The notes under the pieces were generated by a model. That model was not told the DNA's origin. It saw nothing but the letters and a program-made list of their open reading frames with translations, and made no database searches. 64,000 nt of DNA from Streptomyces sp. TSRI0281 (GTDB lineage: Bacteria; Actinomycetota; Actinomycetes; Streptomycetales; Streptomycetaceae): positions 372,001 through 436,000 of the forward strand of contig NZ_LWLE01000037.1 of the NCBI RefSeq assembly GCF_001905125.1, read 5' to 3'. Shown here piece by piece: positions 41,173-50,128 of this stretch. The translations under genes and the position numbers were made by a program. The stretch's first letter is position 1. Each line of letters begins with the position of its first letter.

Positions 41173-42152
41173 CGGGACCGACGCTCCCGGGCGACGTAGA
41201 CGGCGGCGATGATGATGGCCGCCTGGGCGATCTGTGCGGTGGAGTCGGGCAGGTCGTGCTTGACGAGCGTGGCGCGCAACAGCTGCATCAGCAGGGCGCC
41301 CGCCACGGTGCCGAGCACCCGGATGGAGCCTCCGCCCAGCGGTGTGCCGCCGACCACGACGGCGGTGATGGCGGACAGTTCCATGAGGGTGCCCAGCGAG
41401 GACGGGTCGCTGGCGGTGAGCCTCGCGGTGGCGAGGATGCCGGCCAGGGCGGCCAGCACGCCGCAGAGCATGTACACGCCGATGAGTACGCGGGTGACGG
41501 GCAGTCCGGCCAGGGTGGCCGCCGAGCGGTTGCCGCCGATGGCGACGAGCCGGCGGCCGAAGGTGGTGCGGTGGACCAGGAACGCGACGGCTACGGCGAG
41601 CGCGCCCGCGATCAGCACGACCAGCGGGATACCGAGGAACGAACCGGTTCCCAGGGCGAGCAGCTCCGGGTTGACGATCTGCTTGAGCCGGCCGTCGGCC
41701 AGGACCAGGGCCAGGCCCCGGCCGCCGACGAACAGCGCGAGTGTGGCGACGATGGGCTGGAGCCCGACGAGGGAGACCAGGGTTCCGTTGATCGCGCCGA
41801 CGACCGCGCCCGCCAGCATCGCGACGACGAGCGCGGGCACGAGCCCGTATCCGAGGTAGAGCGGCAGGAGCGCCGTGGCCAGGGCCATGGTGGAGCCGAC
41901 GGACAGGTCGATGCCCTCGGTGCCGATGACCAGGGCCATGCCCAGGGCGACGATCACGATGGGAGCGACCTGGACGAGCTGGGTACGCAGGTTGTCGGCG
42001 GTCATGAAGTGTTCGGTGAACAGGGCGTTGAAGAGCAGCACCACGACGACGGCGGCGTACACGCCGTACTCCTGGTACCAGGCGGGGTCGCGCAGCCGCG
42101 CCAGGGGGTTCGCGGGTTTCGTGGGCGGGGAGAGCGTGGCGGGGGTGGTCAT
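41169..42152 (-). CDS. sugar ABC transporter permease (YtfT type), first subunit
   Basis: This is the first of two CUT2-type permeases, 327 residues with about ten hydrophobic segments. The diagnostic stretch is LGMALVIGTEGIDLSVGSTM, and TLAGLPVTRVLIGVYMLCGV and VVVGGTPLGGGSIRVLGTVA follow in the usual order. It overlaps both neighbours by 4 nt, downstream of the ATPase and upstream of the second permease, giving tight translational coupling. The two permeases are related but clearly distinct and probably form a heterodimer in the membrane. Confidence 0.93.
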   Translation of the reverse strand: MTTPATLSPPTKPANPLARLRDPAWYQEYGVYAAVVVVLLFNALFTEHFMTADNLRTQLVQVAPIVIVALGMALVIGTEGIDLSVGSTMALATALLPLYLGYGLVPALVVAMLAGAVVGAINGTLVSLVGLQPIVATLALFVGGRGLALVLADGRLKQIVNPELLALGTGSFLGIPLVVLIAGALAVAVAFLVHRTTFGRRLVAIGGNRSAATLAGLPVTRVLIGVYMLCGVLAALAGILATARLTASDPSSLGTLMELSAITAVVVGGTPLGGGSIRVLGTVAGALLMQLLRATLVKHDLPDSTAQIAQAAIIIAAVYVARERRSR

Positions 42153-43855
42153 CGGGGGTCCTCCTGAGCGGCCGGGGCCTTCCCTCGGGGCTCCGGTGTG
42201 TGGTCGGCGAGCACGGCGAGCAGGCGGCTCTCCGCCACGTCGTCGCCCGCCAGTTCGCCCGCGACGGAGCCCCCGCGCAGGACGACGACGCGGTCGGCGC
42301 CCTCGATGAGTTCCTCGATGTCGGAGGAGATGAGCAGGACCGCCAGGCCCTCGCGGGCCAGGTCGTCGATGAGGCTCTGGACCTCGGCCTTGGCGCCGAC
42401 ATCGATGCCCCGGGTGGGTTCGTCCAGCAGCAGGACCTTGGGTTCCAGGCAGAGCCAGCGGGCCAGCAGCACCTTCTGCTGGTTGCCGCCGGACAGCTCA
42501 CCGACCTTCTGCTCGGGGCTGGACGCCTTGATCCGCAGGCGCTTCACGAAGATGTCGACGATGCGGTCCTGCCTGGCCCGGGAGATGACACCGGCACGGG
42601 AGAGGCGGGGCATGGCCGCCAGCACGATGTTCTCGCGGACGGAGAGACCGGGGACGATCCCGTCGGCCTTGCGGTCCTCGGGCAGCCGGCTGATGCCCGC
42701 CCGGATCGCGGCCGCCGGGGTGAGGCGGCTCAGCCGGTGGCCGTCGACGCTCACGTCTCCGGCGTCCAGGCCGAGGGCGCCGGACAGGGCCTTGGCCGTC
42801 TCGCTGCGGCCGGAGCCGAGGAGCCCGCCGAGTCCGAGCACCTCGCCGGCGTACAACGACAGAGATATGTCGTGGAGTTGGTGGCGGCTGGAGAGTCCCG
42901 TGGCGGTGAGCGCGGGGGTGCGGGCCGCGTCGTGTCCCTCGGCGGCGAAGCCGGTGACCCCGGAGCGGCGCACCTCGGCCAGGTCGCGGCCGAGCATCAT
43001 CGACACCAGTTGCATCCGGTCCAGGTCCGCGAGGTCGCCGGTATGGATGTGGCGGCCGTCGCGGAGCACGGTGACGCGGTCGCAGACGCGGTACAGCTCG
43101 TCCATACGATGGCTGACGTAGAGGACCGCGATGCCCTGGCCGCGCAGGTTCGCGATGACCCGGAAGAGCGTCTCCACCTCACGCGGTTCGAGGGAGGAGG
43201 TGGGTTCGTCCATGATGACGACCTGGGCGCGGACGGAGACGGCACGGGCCAGCGCGACCATCTGCTGGGTGCCGATTCCCAGGGTGTGCAGGGGCCTTCG
43301 GGGGTCGAGGCGGACGCCGAAACCGTCGAGGAGCTCGGTCGTCTCGCGGTGCATCCGGGCGAAGTCGATGAGCCCGAGGCGGTTCTTGGGCTCGCGGCCG
43401 AGGAAGATGTTGCGCGCCACGCTCATCAGCGGGACGAGGTTCACCTCCTGATAGATGGTGGAGATCCCGGCCTGCTGGGCCTCGGACGGCCGGGCGAAGC
43501 GGACCGGCGATCCGGCCATCCGCAGTTCGCCCCCGTCGGGCCGGTACACCCCGGTCAGCACCTTGATGAGGGTGGATTTCCCGGCGCCGTTCTCACCGAC
43601 CAGCGCATGGGTCTCCCCGGCGCGCAGGGCGAGGGAGACGTCGTCGAGGGCGACGACCCCCGGGAACCGCTTGCTCACCGAGCGGGCCTCCAGCACGGCA
43701 CCGACGGGAAGTGCCGTGGCTCCGACGGCTGTTGGGACCTCGGTGGCCGTAGGGGCACCGGGGGCTCCGTCGGCTGCCGGGGCTTCGGCCGAGGCGGTCG
43801 CTACGGGCCCGGCGGGGGCCTGCGACGGCTCGGGTACTGCTTCGGGTGGCGCCAT
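42149..43855 (-). CDS. sugar ABC transporter ATPase, duplicated (YtfR/MglA type)
   Basis: This is an ATPase with two fused ABC cassettes, the CUT2 arrangement. The first has Walker A GENGAGKSTL and Walker B VVIMDEPTSSLEP. The second has a degenerate Walker A (GLLGSGRSETAKAL), the signature ELSGGNQQKVLLARWL and Walker B VLLLDEPTRGIDVG. The ATG at 43855 (MAPPEAV) is preferred. An Ala/Pro-rich 55-residue tail precedes the first cassette. It overlaps the first permease gene by 4 nt and follows the binding-protein gene after a hairpin-bearing gap of 94 nt. Confidence 0.95.
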   Translation of the reverse strand: MAPPEAVPEPSQAPAGPVATASAEAPAADGAPGAPTATEVPTAVGATALPVGAVLEARSVSKRFPGVVALDDVSLALRAGETHALVGENGAGKSTLIKVLTGVYRPDGGELRMAGSPVRFARPSEAQQAGISTIYQEVNLVPLMSVARNIFLGREPKNRLGLIDFARMHRETTELLDGFGVRLDPRRPLHTLGIGTQQMVALARAVSVRAQVVIMDEPTSSLEPREVETLFRVIANLRGQGIAVLYVSHRMDELYRVCDRVTVLRDGRHIHTGDLADLDRMQLVSMMLGRDLAEVRRSGVTGFAAEGHDAARTPALTATGLSSRHQLHDISLSLYAGEVLGLGGLLGSGRSETAKALSGALGLDAGDVSVDGHRLSRLTPAAAIRAGISRLPEDRKADGIVPGLSVRENIVLAAMPRLSRAGVISRARQDRIVDIFVKRLRIKASSPEQKVGELSGGNQQKVLLARWLCLEPKVLLLDEPTRGIDVGAKAEVQSLIDDLAREGLAVLLISSDIEELIEGADRVVVLRGGSVAGELAGDDVAESRLLAVLADHTPEPRGKAPAAQEDPR

Positions 43856-43895
43856 CGAACCTGACCTTCCGGTGTTACGGGAATGTGGGCCCGGC

Positions 43896-43929
43896 GGCCG
43901 TCGTGGCATCGGGCGGCGCCGCGACGGCC
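43896..43929 (-). promoter_or_regulatory. intercistronic stem-loop between binding-protein and ATPase genes
   Basis: GGCCGTCG (43896-43903) and CGACGGCC (43922-43929) pair, with further GC pairing possible inside. In binding-protein-dependent operons such a hairpin commonly protects the upstream message and partly terminates, so that the binding protein is made in excess over the ATPase and permeases. Confidence 0.6.
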
Positions 43930-43949
43930 ATGAGCCGGAGGGAGGGGGG

Positions 43950-45035
43950 TCAGTACGCGCCGCCGAGGGACGCCTCGGCGTTGGACTCGTCGTACGCGCG
44001 GTCGGTGATGATCACGTTCTCCGGGATCTCCTCGCCGCCGTAGAACTTCTGCGCGGTCGCGAAGGCCAGCGGCCCGAAGCGCGGATTGGACTCGATGACG
44101 GCGTTGTATTCGCCGTTGACCAGTGCCTGCACCGCGTTGCGGGTGCCGTCGACCGAGACGATCTTGACGTCCTTGCCGGGCTTCTTCCCGGCGGCCTTGA
44201 GCGCGGTGACGGCACCGAGGCCCATCTCGTCGTTCTCCGCGTAGACGGCGGTGATGTCGGGCTTGGACTGGATGAGCTGCTCCATGACCTGCTGGCCCTT
44301 GTCCCGGGCGAACTCGCCGGTCTGCTGGGCGACGATCTCGATGCCCGGCGCCTCGGCCTTGATCCGGTCGACGAAGCCCTTGGTCCGGTCGGTGGTGACG
44401 TTGTTGCCGGAGGCACCGAGGAGGATGGCGACCTTGCCCTTGCCGCCGGTCGCCTTGATCATCGCGTCGGCGGCGCGCTTGCCCTGCTCGACGAAGTCGG
44501 AACCGAGGAAGGCCACATAGTCCTTGCAGGCTGTGGAGTTGACCTTGCGGTCGATGGTGAGGACGGGCACCTTCTTGGCGGCGGCGGCCTTCAGGGCGGG
44601 TTCCAGGCCGTCCGAGTTCAGCGGGGCGACGATGAGGAACTGGGCGCCCTGCGACAGCATGTCCTGGATGTCACTGATCTGCTTGGAGAGCTGCGACTGC
44701 GCGTTGGTGGTGAGCAGCTTCTTGACGCCGACCTTCTTGGCCTCGTCCTTGATGGACCGGGTCTCGGCGATACGGAACGGGTTGGCTTCCTTCTCCGACT
44801 GCGAGAAGCCGACCACCGCGTCCTTGAGGTCCAGCTTCGGCGCGCCGTAGGTCTGCAGCGAACAGCCCGAACCGGAGCTGCTTTCGGGGGACTCGGCCGC
44901 CTGGGCGCCCTGGCCGCTGTCGGAACCCGCGCTGTTCGTGGTCTCCGACTTGGCGCAGCCGGCGGCGGCCAGCGTGGCGGTGGCCGCGAGCAGGCAGGCC
45001 GCGGCGAGGGTACGGGATCGGCGCTGGATCATCAT
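43950..45035 (-). CDS. sugar-binding lipoprotein of CUT2 ABC transporter (YtfQ-like)
   Basis: This is the extracytoplasmic receptor of the importer, 361 residues. The signal peptide ends with the lipobox LAAAGC, so the mature protein is a lipoprotein. The type I binding fold begins VVGFSQSEKEANPFRIAETR, and its resemblance to YtfQ (galactofuranose-binding) is stronger than to ribose- or xylose-binding proteins. Later motifs include ILLGASGNNVTTDRTKGFVD and AVYAENDEMGLGAVTALKAA. The ATG at 45035 has AGGAG 10 nt upstream. It is the first gene of the operon, and a perfect 26-bp palindrome lies in its leader. The true sugar, galactofuranose, L-arabinofuranose or another furanose, is not determined. 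Confidence 0.92.
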   Translation of the reverse strand: MMIQRRSRTLAAACLLAATATLAAAGCAKSETTNSAGSDSGQGAQAAESPESSSGSGCSLQTYGAPKLDLKDAVVGFSQSEKEANPFRIAETRSIKDEAKKVGVKKLLTTNAQSQLSKQISDIQDMLSQGAQFLIVAPLNSDGLEPALKAAAAKKVPVLTIDRKVNSTACKDYVAFLGSDFVEQGKRAADAMIKATGGKGKVAILLGASGNNVTTDRTKGFVDRIKAEAPGIEIVAQQTGEFARDKGQQVMEQLIQSKPDITAVYAENDEMGLGAVTALKAAGKKPGKDVKIVSVDGTRNAVQALVNGEYNAVIESNPRFGPLAFATAQKFYGGEEIPENVIITDRAYDESNAEASLGGAY

Positions 45036-45059
45036 GCGCGGGACGCTCCTTGGCGGATT

Positions 45060-45085
45060 GACCGCACGCCGATCGGCGTGCGGTC
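45060..45085. promoter_or_regulatory. 26-bp perfect palindrome in the leader of the sugar ABC operon
   Basis: GACCGCACGCCGA followed directly by TCGGCGTGCGGTC is a flawless 26-bp palindrome. It ends 24 nt upstream of the binding-protein ATG, just before the AGGAG. As RNA it makes a tight stem-loop near the ribosome-binding site, and as DNA it is an ideal dimer site. Which is intended cannot be told from sequence. Confidence 0.8.
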
Positions 45086-45215
45086 GGAACAGGGACGATG
45101 ACTGGATGACGTGGCGGACGCTCGACGGCCGAGGGGACCGCATCGCTCACACCCCTGTGCCGTCCTGCGTGAACGGCGGCCGAGGGGGCTTGCGCGGCCT
45201 GTCGGCGGCTCGGTT

Positions 45216-45227
45216 TACAACGTTATA
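45216..45227 (-). promoter_or_regulatory. LacI-type operator within an A/T-rich promoter
   Basis: TACAACGTTATA is palindromic at 10 of 12 positions with a central CG, as LacI-family operators are. On the minus strand TTGCCG and TATAAC, about 18 bp apart, could be the -35 and -10, with the operator over the -10. This is the likely site of the LacI regulator encoded in the operon. The remaining gap 45036-45576 also holds a 26-bp palindrome and a minisatellite. Confidence 0.6.
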
Positions 45228-45390
45228 TATGCGGTGAGGTGCAAGCGGCAAGAGCGCGTCCGGAGGGTTTCCGCCCTGTGTCGACGCCCGGTGCCGGCAG
45301 CGCGAGGGGTGGCCAACTCCGCGCGGGTATAAGGGCTTTGCGTACGTTGATTCCGTGCCGGAGCTTCGGCCGGCTCGCGACGAGGGGGCC

Positions 45391-45512
45391 GGTACGGAGG
45401 TCGGCGGTACGGAGGTCGGCGGTACGGAGGTCGGCGGTGCGGGCGACCTGCCGGACCGATCGGGCCGGTCGGGCCGGTCGGCCGACCGCACCGCACCGCA
45501 CCGCACCGCACC
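45391..45512. repeat. minisatellite: 15-bp unit x3 and ACCGC x5
   Basis: GGTACGGAGGTCGGC is repeated exactly three times (45391-45435). After a partial copy come CGGGCCGGT-like repeats and a run of ACCGC units (45484-45512). The stretch lies between the sugar operon promoter and the end of the GH2 gene. Frames across it give repetitive peptides only. Confidence 0.9.
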
Positions 45513-45576
45513 GAGGGCCGGTGGCCGGGCGGCGATGAGCGCCGCGTCGCCTCCCGCCCGGCCCCTCCGCGGACGC

Positions 45577-48500
45577 CTACGGCTGTTCGCCGCCGTGGAG
45601 TGCGCTCACCTCGTCGTCGGTGAGCGCCCTGTCGTACACCTTCACCTGGTCGATGGAGCCGTCGAAGAAGTCACCTTTGCTGCCACCCCACTTGGCGCGG
45701 CCCACGGAGAGCGGCCCGGTGCTGACGTCGGCCGGACCCGCCGCGGCGGTCACCACCGGCTTCCCGTCGACGTACAGCTTCAGCTCGTCCCCGTCGCGTA
45801 CGCCGACGAGGTGGTACCACGTGCCCGTCCGCGGCTCCATCTCCAGCCGCGCGCGGTGGCCGCCCGGGGTGCTGAAGGCGAACGCGCCCTGTCCGTACTG
45901 GAGATAGAACGGATTCTCCTGGCGCCGGCCGTCCTGACTGACCACCGTGGCGTAGTTGCCCGGGAGCGAGTCCAGTGACGCCCAGGCCGACACCGAGTAG
46001 GGCCCGCTGGTGTCGACCACCGGGCCGCGGGTCTCGGCGTACTGTCCGGCGCCGTCGAACCTGAGCGCGGAGCCCTTCACGCCCGGCGTCCAGGAGGCGC
46101 CCGCGACGAGTGCCAGGGGCGCCCTGTTGGGGCCGCTGTCGGCGGCAGTCGTACCCCTGCCCTCGTCCAGCGACCACGCGGCGCCGCCCTTCAGCCCGTC
46201 GCGGTCACCGGCCGCCGCGCCCGCCGCGATGACCTGCCGGTTGATCCGGCGGACCTTGACGGGGTCGACCTTGATCTCCCTGCGGTCGTATGTCCAGAGG
46301 CCGTTGAGTTCGTTCTCCAGGTCGCTGACCTGGGTGTACACGGAGCCGGACAGCTCGGCGCCGGCGGCCGCGAGGTAGTACGTACGGGTGTTGTCGACGT
46401 ACTTCGCGGTGAGCGCGGCCTTGTCCGCGACCCCGCTGTAGATGGCGGCGGGAGCGCCCGGCCACATGTGCCCGGGGGTACGGAGCGTGAATCCGCCGTG
46501 CTCACCGTCCATCGCGGCCCGGTGGTCGGGGAACGGTGCGTCGTTGTTCACGTAGTCGTGGTGGTCGATGATGTCGCCCTTGCCGGAATCACCCTTCGAG
46601 GAACAGCAGTTGACCCCGCTGTGGGCATTGACGACACGGGACGGATCATCGGCCCCGACCGCTTCGGCGATCTTTCCGGTCTCGGTGCGGTCCCACTCGC
46701 CCCAGCCCTCGTTGAAGACGATCCAGCCGCCGATCGAGGGCGAGTTGTGCAGTTGCTTCATCATCTCCCGACCCTGGGAGAGGAAGGCCCGCTTGCCCTG
46801 GTCACCGCTGATGTCGCTGGAGACAAAGTCCTGCCACACCAGTAGACCGAGCCGGTCGGCGTGGTAGTACCACCGGGGCGACTCCACCTTGATGTGCTTG
46901 CGCACCGCGTTGAAACCGAGGTCCTTCTGAGCCTTGAGGTCGAAGGTGAGCGCGGCGTCGCTGGGCTGGGTGTAGAGGCCGTCGGGCCAGAATCCCTGGT
47001 CCAGCATGGCGAGGGAGAAGAAGGGCTTTCCGTTGAGCACGAGCTTCTGGTAGCCGCCCACCTTGTCGATCTTCAGGGAACGCATCCCGAAGTAGCTCTC
47101 GACGGTGTCCGTGGACCGGCCGTCGGTCAGGGTCACATCGAGGTCGTACAGGTACGGGTCGTCCGGCGACCAGAGGTGCGGGTTCCGCACCGGCAGGGTC
47201 AGCGCGCGGTTGGCCGGTCCGGTGACCGTGCCGACGACCTTGCCCCTGCGGTCGCGGGCGACGGCCTTGACGCGGGCCCCGGCCGAGGCGTCGGCGGAGT
47301 TGACGGTCAGCGCGAGCGTGCCGCTGCCGATGTCCGGGGTGGTCGTCAGTGTGTCCACGGAGGCGGGGGCGACCGGTTCCATCCACACGGTCTGCCAGAT
47401 GCCGGAGGAGGGGGTGTAGACGATGCCGCCGGGGTTCGTGGACTGCTTGCCCTTGGGCTGGTCGGGTCCGGTCACATCGGTGACCGCCACCACGATCTCC
47501 TGCGGGCCGCGGCCCTTCAGCGCGTCGGTGATGTCGGCGCTGAATCCGGTGTAGCCGCCGGTGTGTTCGGTGACCTTCGTCCCGTTGACCCAGACCGTGG
47601 CCCGGTAGTCGACGGCGTCGAAGTTGAGCTTCAGCCGCTGGGGCCCGCTGCCGCCGACGGACCAGTTCTTGGGCACCGTGACGAGCCTGCGGTAGAACAT
47701 GTGGTCCTCGTGGCGTTCGAGGCCCGACAGCTGGGACTCCACGGGGAACGGCACGGTGATGCGCTCGGCGAGCCTCTTGCCGAAGACGGGCTGCTCACCC
47801 TCGGTGGCCCCGGCGAACTCCCAGGGGCCGTTGAGGTTCTGCCACTTGGCCCGCACCTGCTGCGGCCGGGGGTACTCGGGCAGCGGGTGGTCCCGGTCGA
47901 GCTTGTCGCCCCACGAGGTGGTCAGCCGGTGCGTGGAGAGGTTCCTGGCCGTGCGGCTGATCTCCGGGACGATCTCGTCGCCCGACCGGAGACCGCCCTC
48001 ACCGTCGTACGCGAACCGGACCTGCTGGCCCTTCTGCACGGGCCCGGTGAGCGTGACAATGAGCGCCTTCGGGTTGTCCGAGGCCCTGACGACCGACTTC
48101 ACCGGCATCGGGGAGGTGTCGGTCTCGATCCTGAGATGGTCCTTGACGCCCGCGATGTCGCTGACCCGGTCCTCGAAGGTGGCCTGGATCCGGGTGCCGT
48201 CCTCGGCGACGCCCAGGCCCACCGGGTAGACCTCGAAGCCGGCGGGCGGGGTGAAGGCGGACTCGGGCACGATCTGCTTCTTGAGCTTCTCGCTCGACCA
48301 GCGCAGGAACATGTTGGCGCCGCCGGTGTCCTGGAACATCTCCAGCCGGAACTCGTGCGGCTCCCCGGCGGTCAACGCGACGGGCTCGCTGGTCTGTTCG
48401 TTGTCCCAGTCCGGCTGCCAGTGGTCGATGACAACGTTGTTATCGAGGAAGAGTCTGAACCCGTTGTCGCCGCTGGCGGCGAAGGTGTAGTCGCCCGTCT

Positions 48501-48864
48501 CGGGCGCCTCCAGAAGGCCGGTCCAGCGGGCCGTCGTGTGTTCGGTCCTGCCGGTCGCGGACTCGAACGCACCGGTGAGTCCAGGGAAGTTGATCTCGGG
48601 ATCCAGGACTGTCGCACCGAGCTCGGCGAAGTCGCGGGCACCGGGGGCGGACATGCTGAAGTACTCGCCCTTCAGCCCGTTCACCTCGATGGCCGGGTCG
48701 TCGTGGGCGAAGGCGGTCGCCGCGGCTCCGGCGGGCGCGACGGCGGGCGTGGCAGGCGCGGCGGCAGCCGCCGGGACCAGCGTGGCACCGACGGGTATCA
48801 GCAGGGCCGCGGCACAGGCCAGCGCCCTGAACAGGGCTCGGGGGCGGGGGTGTTGTCGTCTCAA
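45577..48864 (-). CDS. large secreted GH2 glycosidase with PA14 and LamG domains
   Basis: This is a 1095-residue exported glycoside hydrolase of family 2. A Sec signal (LFRALACAAALLIPVGATLV) is followed by a PA14-like carbohydrate-binding domain (about 60-190, with NGLKGEYFSMSAPGARDFAE and GDNGFRLFLDNNVVIDHW). Then come GH2 sugar-binding and Ig-like domains (KLNFDAVDYRATVWVNGTKV) and the TIM barrel with the acid/base Glu in IVFNEGWGEWDRTE. A C-terminal LamG/concanavalin-like domain (VSAWASLDSLPGNYATVVSQ, GDELKLYVDGKPVV) ends the protein. The start is a TTG at 48864 with GAGGA 7 nt upstream. Longer frames to 49203 cross an operator. The substrate is probably a plant polysaccharide side chain. 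Confidence 0.93.
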   Translation of the reverse strand: MRRQHPRPRALFRALACAAALLIPVGATLVPAAAAAPATPAVAPAGAAATAFAHDDPAIEVNGLKGEYFSMSAPGARDFAELGATVLDPEINFPGLTGAFESATGRTEHTTARWTGLLEAPETGDYTFAASGDNGFRLFLDNNVVIDHWQPDWDNEQTSEPVALTAGEPHEFRLEMFQDTGGANMFLRWSSEKLKKQIVPESAFTPPAGFEVYPVGLGVAEDGTRIQATFEDRVSDIAGVKDHLRIETDTSPMPVKSVVRASDNPKALIVTLTGPVQKGQQVRFAYDGEGGLRSGDEIVPEISRTARNLSTHRLTTSWGDKLDRDHPLPEYPRPQQVRAKWQNLNGPWEFAGATEGEQPVFGKRLAERITVPFPVESQLSGLERHEDHMFYRRLVTVPKNWSVGGSGPQRLKLNFDAVDYRATVWVNGTKVTEHTGGYTGFSADITDALKGRGPQEIVVAVTDVTGPDQPKGKQSTNPGGIVYTPSSGIWQTVWMEPVAPASVDTLTTTPDIGSGTLALTVNSADASAGARVKAVARDRRGKVVGTVTGPANRALTLPVRNPHLWSPDDPYLYDLDVTLTDGRSTDTVESYFGMRSLKIDKVGGYQKLVLNGKPFFSLAMLDQGFWPDGLYTQPSDAALTFDLKAQKDLGFNAVRKHIKVESPRWYYHADRLGLLVWQDFVSSDISGDQGKRAFLSQGREMMKQLHNSPSIGGWIVFNEGWGEWDRTETGKIAEAVGADDPSRVVNAHSGVNCCSSKGDSGKGDIIDHHDYVNNDAPFPDHRAAMDGEHGGFTLRTPGHMWPGAPAAIYSGVADKAALTAKYVDNTRTYYLAAAGAELSGSVYTQVSDLENELNGLWTYDRREIKVDPVKVRRINRQVIAAGAAAGDRDGLKGGAAWSLDEGRGTTAADSGPNRAPLALVAGASWTPGVKGSALRFDGAGQYAETRGPVVDTSGPYSVSAWASLDSLPGNYATVVSQDGRRQENPFYLQYGQGAFAFSTPGGHRARLEMEPRTGTWYHLVGVRDGDELKLYVDGKPVVTAAAGPADVSTGPLSVGRAKWGGSKGDFFDGSIDQVKVYDRALTDDEVSALHGGEQP

Positions 48865-48971
48865 GGCGTCGTCCTCGTCGAAGGAACCGAAGTGCCTCGG
48901 ACCTGTGAGGCACAGCACATGGTCGAACATTGAGCCACACCGCCAAACGCACCACAACGGTCGTGCACGCA

Positions 48972-48993
48972 AAATTTCCAACGATAGAAATTT
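48972..48993. promoter_or_regulatory. operator-like inverted repeat upstream of the GH2 gene
   Basis: AAATTTC-CAACGATA-GAAATTT has perfect 7-bp arms and a central CG, in an A/T-rich island within GC-rich DNA. It lies 108 nt upstream of the GH2 TTG start. The shape fits a LacI-family site, but its sequence differs from the other two operators proposed in this window, so a different regulator is likely. Confidence 0.75.
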
Positions 48994-49000
48994 GGTGCGG

Positions 49001-49034
49001 CCGTGTCCCCCGACCACTCGGCCGGGGGACACGG
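49001..49034 (-). terminator. 12-bp perfect stem-loop downstream of the SapA-like gene
   Basis: CCGTGTCCCCCG (49001-49012) pairs perfectly with CGGGGGACACGG (49023-49034) around a 10-nt loop. It lies about 195 nt past the SapA-like stop and just before the GH2 operator, so it should stop read-through from that gene. The gap 49035-49228 also has a short 14-bp tandem repeat and no gene. Confidence 0.65.
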
Positions 49035-49228
49035 CCCGGAGCAGGCAGAACTCGTCCGCCGGCCCACCCTTCGCCGGTGCGGTCCCACGACCCCGCAGCC
49101 CGGCGACCGGCCCGATGCCGGACGAACACGGCGGGACGCACACGGCGGGACACACACGGACGCGGACGCGAGCGTGGCCGGAGTCACGGCCTGTTACGCC
49201 CACGCGTCCCGACCGTCCGGCCCCCGCG

Positions 49229-49669
49229 TTACCCGCAGTGGGAATTACCCATTGTCACCCTCTTACGGAACAGCCCTCCCCAGTCTATGCACGACCCCTG
49301 CGCATAGAGATAAACCGGGCCGGCATAGGAGGTGTAATTTCCGCTGTCCCACACCGTCGACGCATCATCCCCTGAGCGTCTCAGGACCACGTCCATCAAC
49401 TCCGGCGCCCCCACTGCGTTACGAAGGGTCACTGCGCAGTTTTTCCCGTTGCCACTGTTGTACGTCAGGTAGACGACCGCTTCACCGCCCAGGCCAACGG
49501 AGTCGATCAGCGCGTAACCGGAGCCGCAGACACCGTTGTACGAGGCCACGGACGAGGCGGCCGTCGCGGTACCGGGCATGGCCACCAGTGATCCCACCGC
49601 GATTCCCAGCGACGCCCCATAAGTGGCCAGTCGCCGAATTTTCGACGCGCCCTTAATCCTCTTGATCAT
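49229..49669 (-). CDS. spore-associated protein A (SapA)-like secreted protein
   Basis: This is a small secreted protein of about 146 residues. The signal peptide is clear (RLATYGASLGIAVGSLVAMP, then GTATAA). The mature part has the SapA pattern: YNGVCGSGYALIDSVGLGGE, VYLTYNSGNGKNCAVTLRN, YAGPVYLYAQGSCIDWGG and a C-terminal NSHCG, with four cysteines likely forming two disulfides. SapA is found on Streptomyces spores and its function is unknown. The ATG at 49669 is used because the ATG at 49684 has no spaced ribosome site. Lower G+C around the start than in neighbouring genes is notable. It stands alone. Confidence 0.85.
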   Translation of the reverse strand: MIKRIKGASKIRRLATYGASLGIAVGSLVAMPGTATAASSVASYNGVCGSGYALIDSVGLGGEAVVYLTYNSGNGKNCAVTLRNAVGAPELMDVVLRRSGDDASTVWDSGNYTSYAGPVYLYAQGSCIDWGGLFRKRVTMGNSHCG

Positions 49670-50128
49670 TTCTCTGAACACCATCCTCGCGTCGATTTTT
49701 GCGCTGTTTCTCGAAAGGTGAGATTAAGCCCAGGAAAGGGTATGGCGACAGAAATGTTTGGGACATCCGTGGCCTGAAGATGACGAGGTTCGGCTTCCGC
49801 TCGGGAAGAACGGTGCCGAGGCACCGGCTCGTACCCGGAGTTCCACGTGCTCCGCGGGTCATCCCGATCCGGTGTGTCCGACATTGACGTCAGCCGAGCC
49901 CGGCACGAGGAGTGCGGGGCCGTGTTCGTCAGTCGGGGCGCGCGCTGGATCGTGATATGGGATCCGACAGGCGCCGCTTACTGCCTCACGGGCCGTGACC
50001 CTGGACGGGCGGGGGCGGGCGACGGCCGCGATCACGACCGCCAGAATTCTCCGGACACGGTCCATGCAATCCGTGAGCGGGGGTAGGCGAACCCTTGTCA
50101 AGGTGCCAACTCGACGGGGTGAGTGTGC
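49670..50128. other. divergent intergenic region, SapA-like and HATPase genes
   Basis: About 460 nt between divergent genes. It is less GC-rich near 49690-49770, where the SapA-like promoter must lie (a possible TAATCT -10 on the minus strand). A TTGACG at 49882-49887 has no convincing -10 partner on the plus strand. A frame at 49847-50086 has weak codon bias and is not called. Confidence 0.45.

Noticed and set aside
45355..45978. Plus-strand frame with repeated GTEVG peptides
   Set aside because: It is made of a minisatellite and antisense to the end of the GH2 gene. Repetitive peptides without a start site are not evidence of a gene.
49847..50086. Small frame with WIVIWDPTGAAYCLTG on the plus strand before the HATPase gene
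   Set aside because: Third-position G+C is well below neighbouring genes, there is no spaced ribosome site, and no domain is recognisable.
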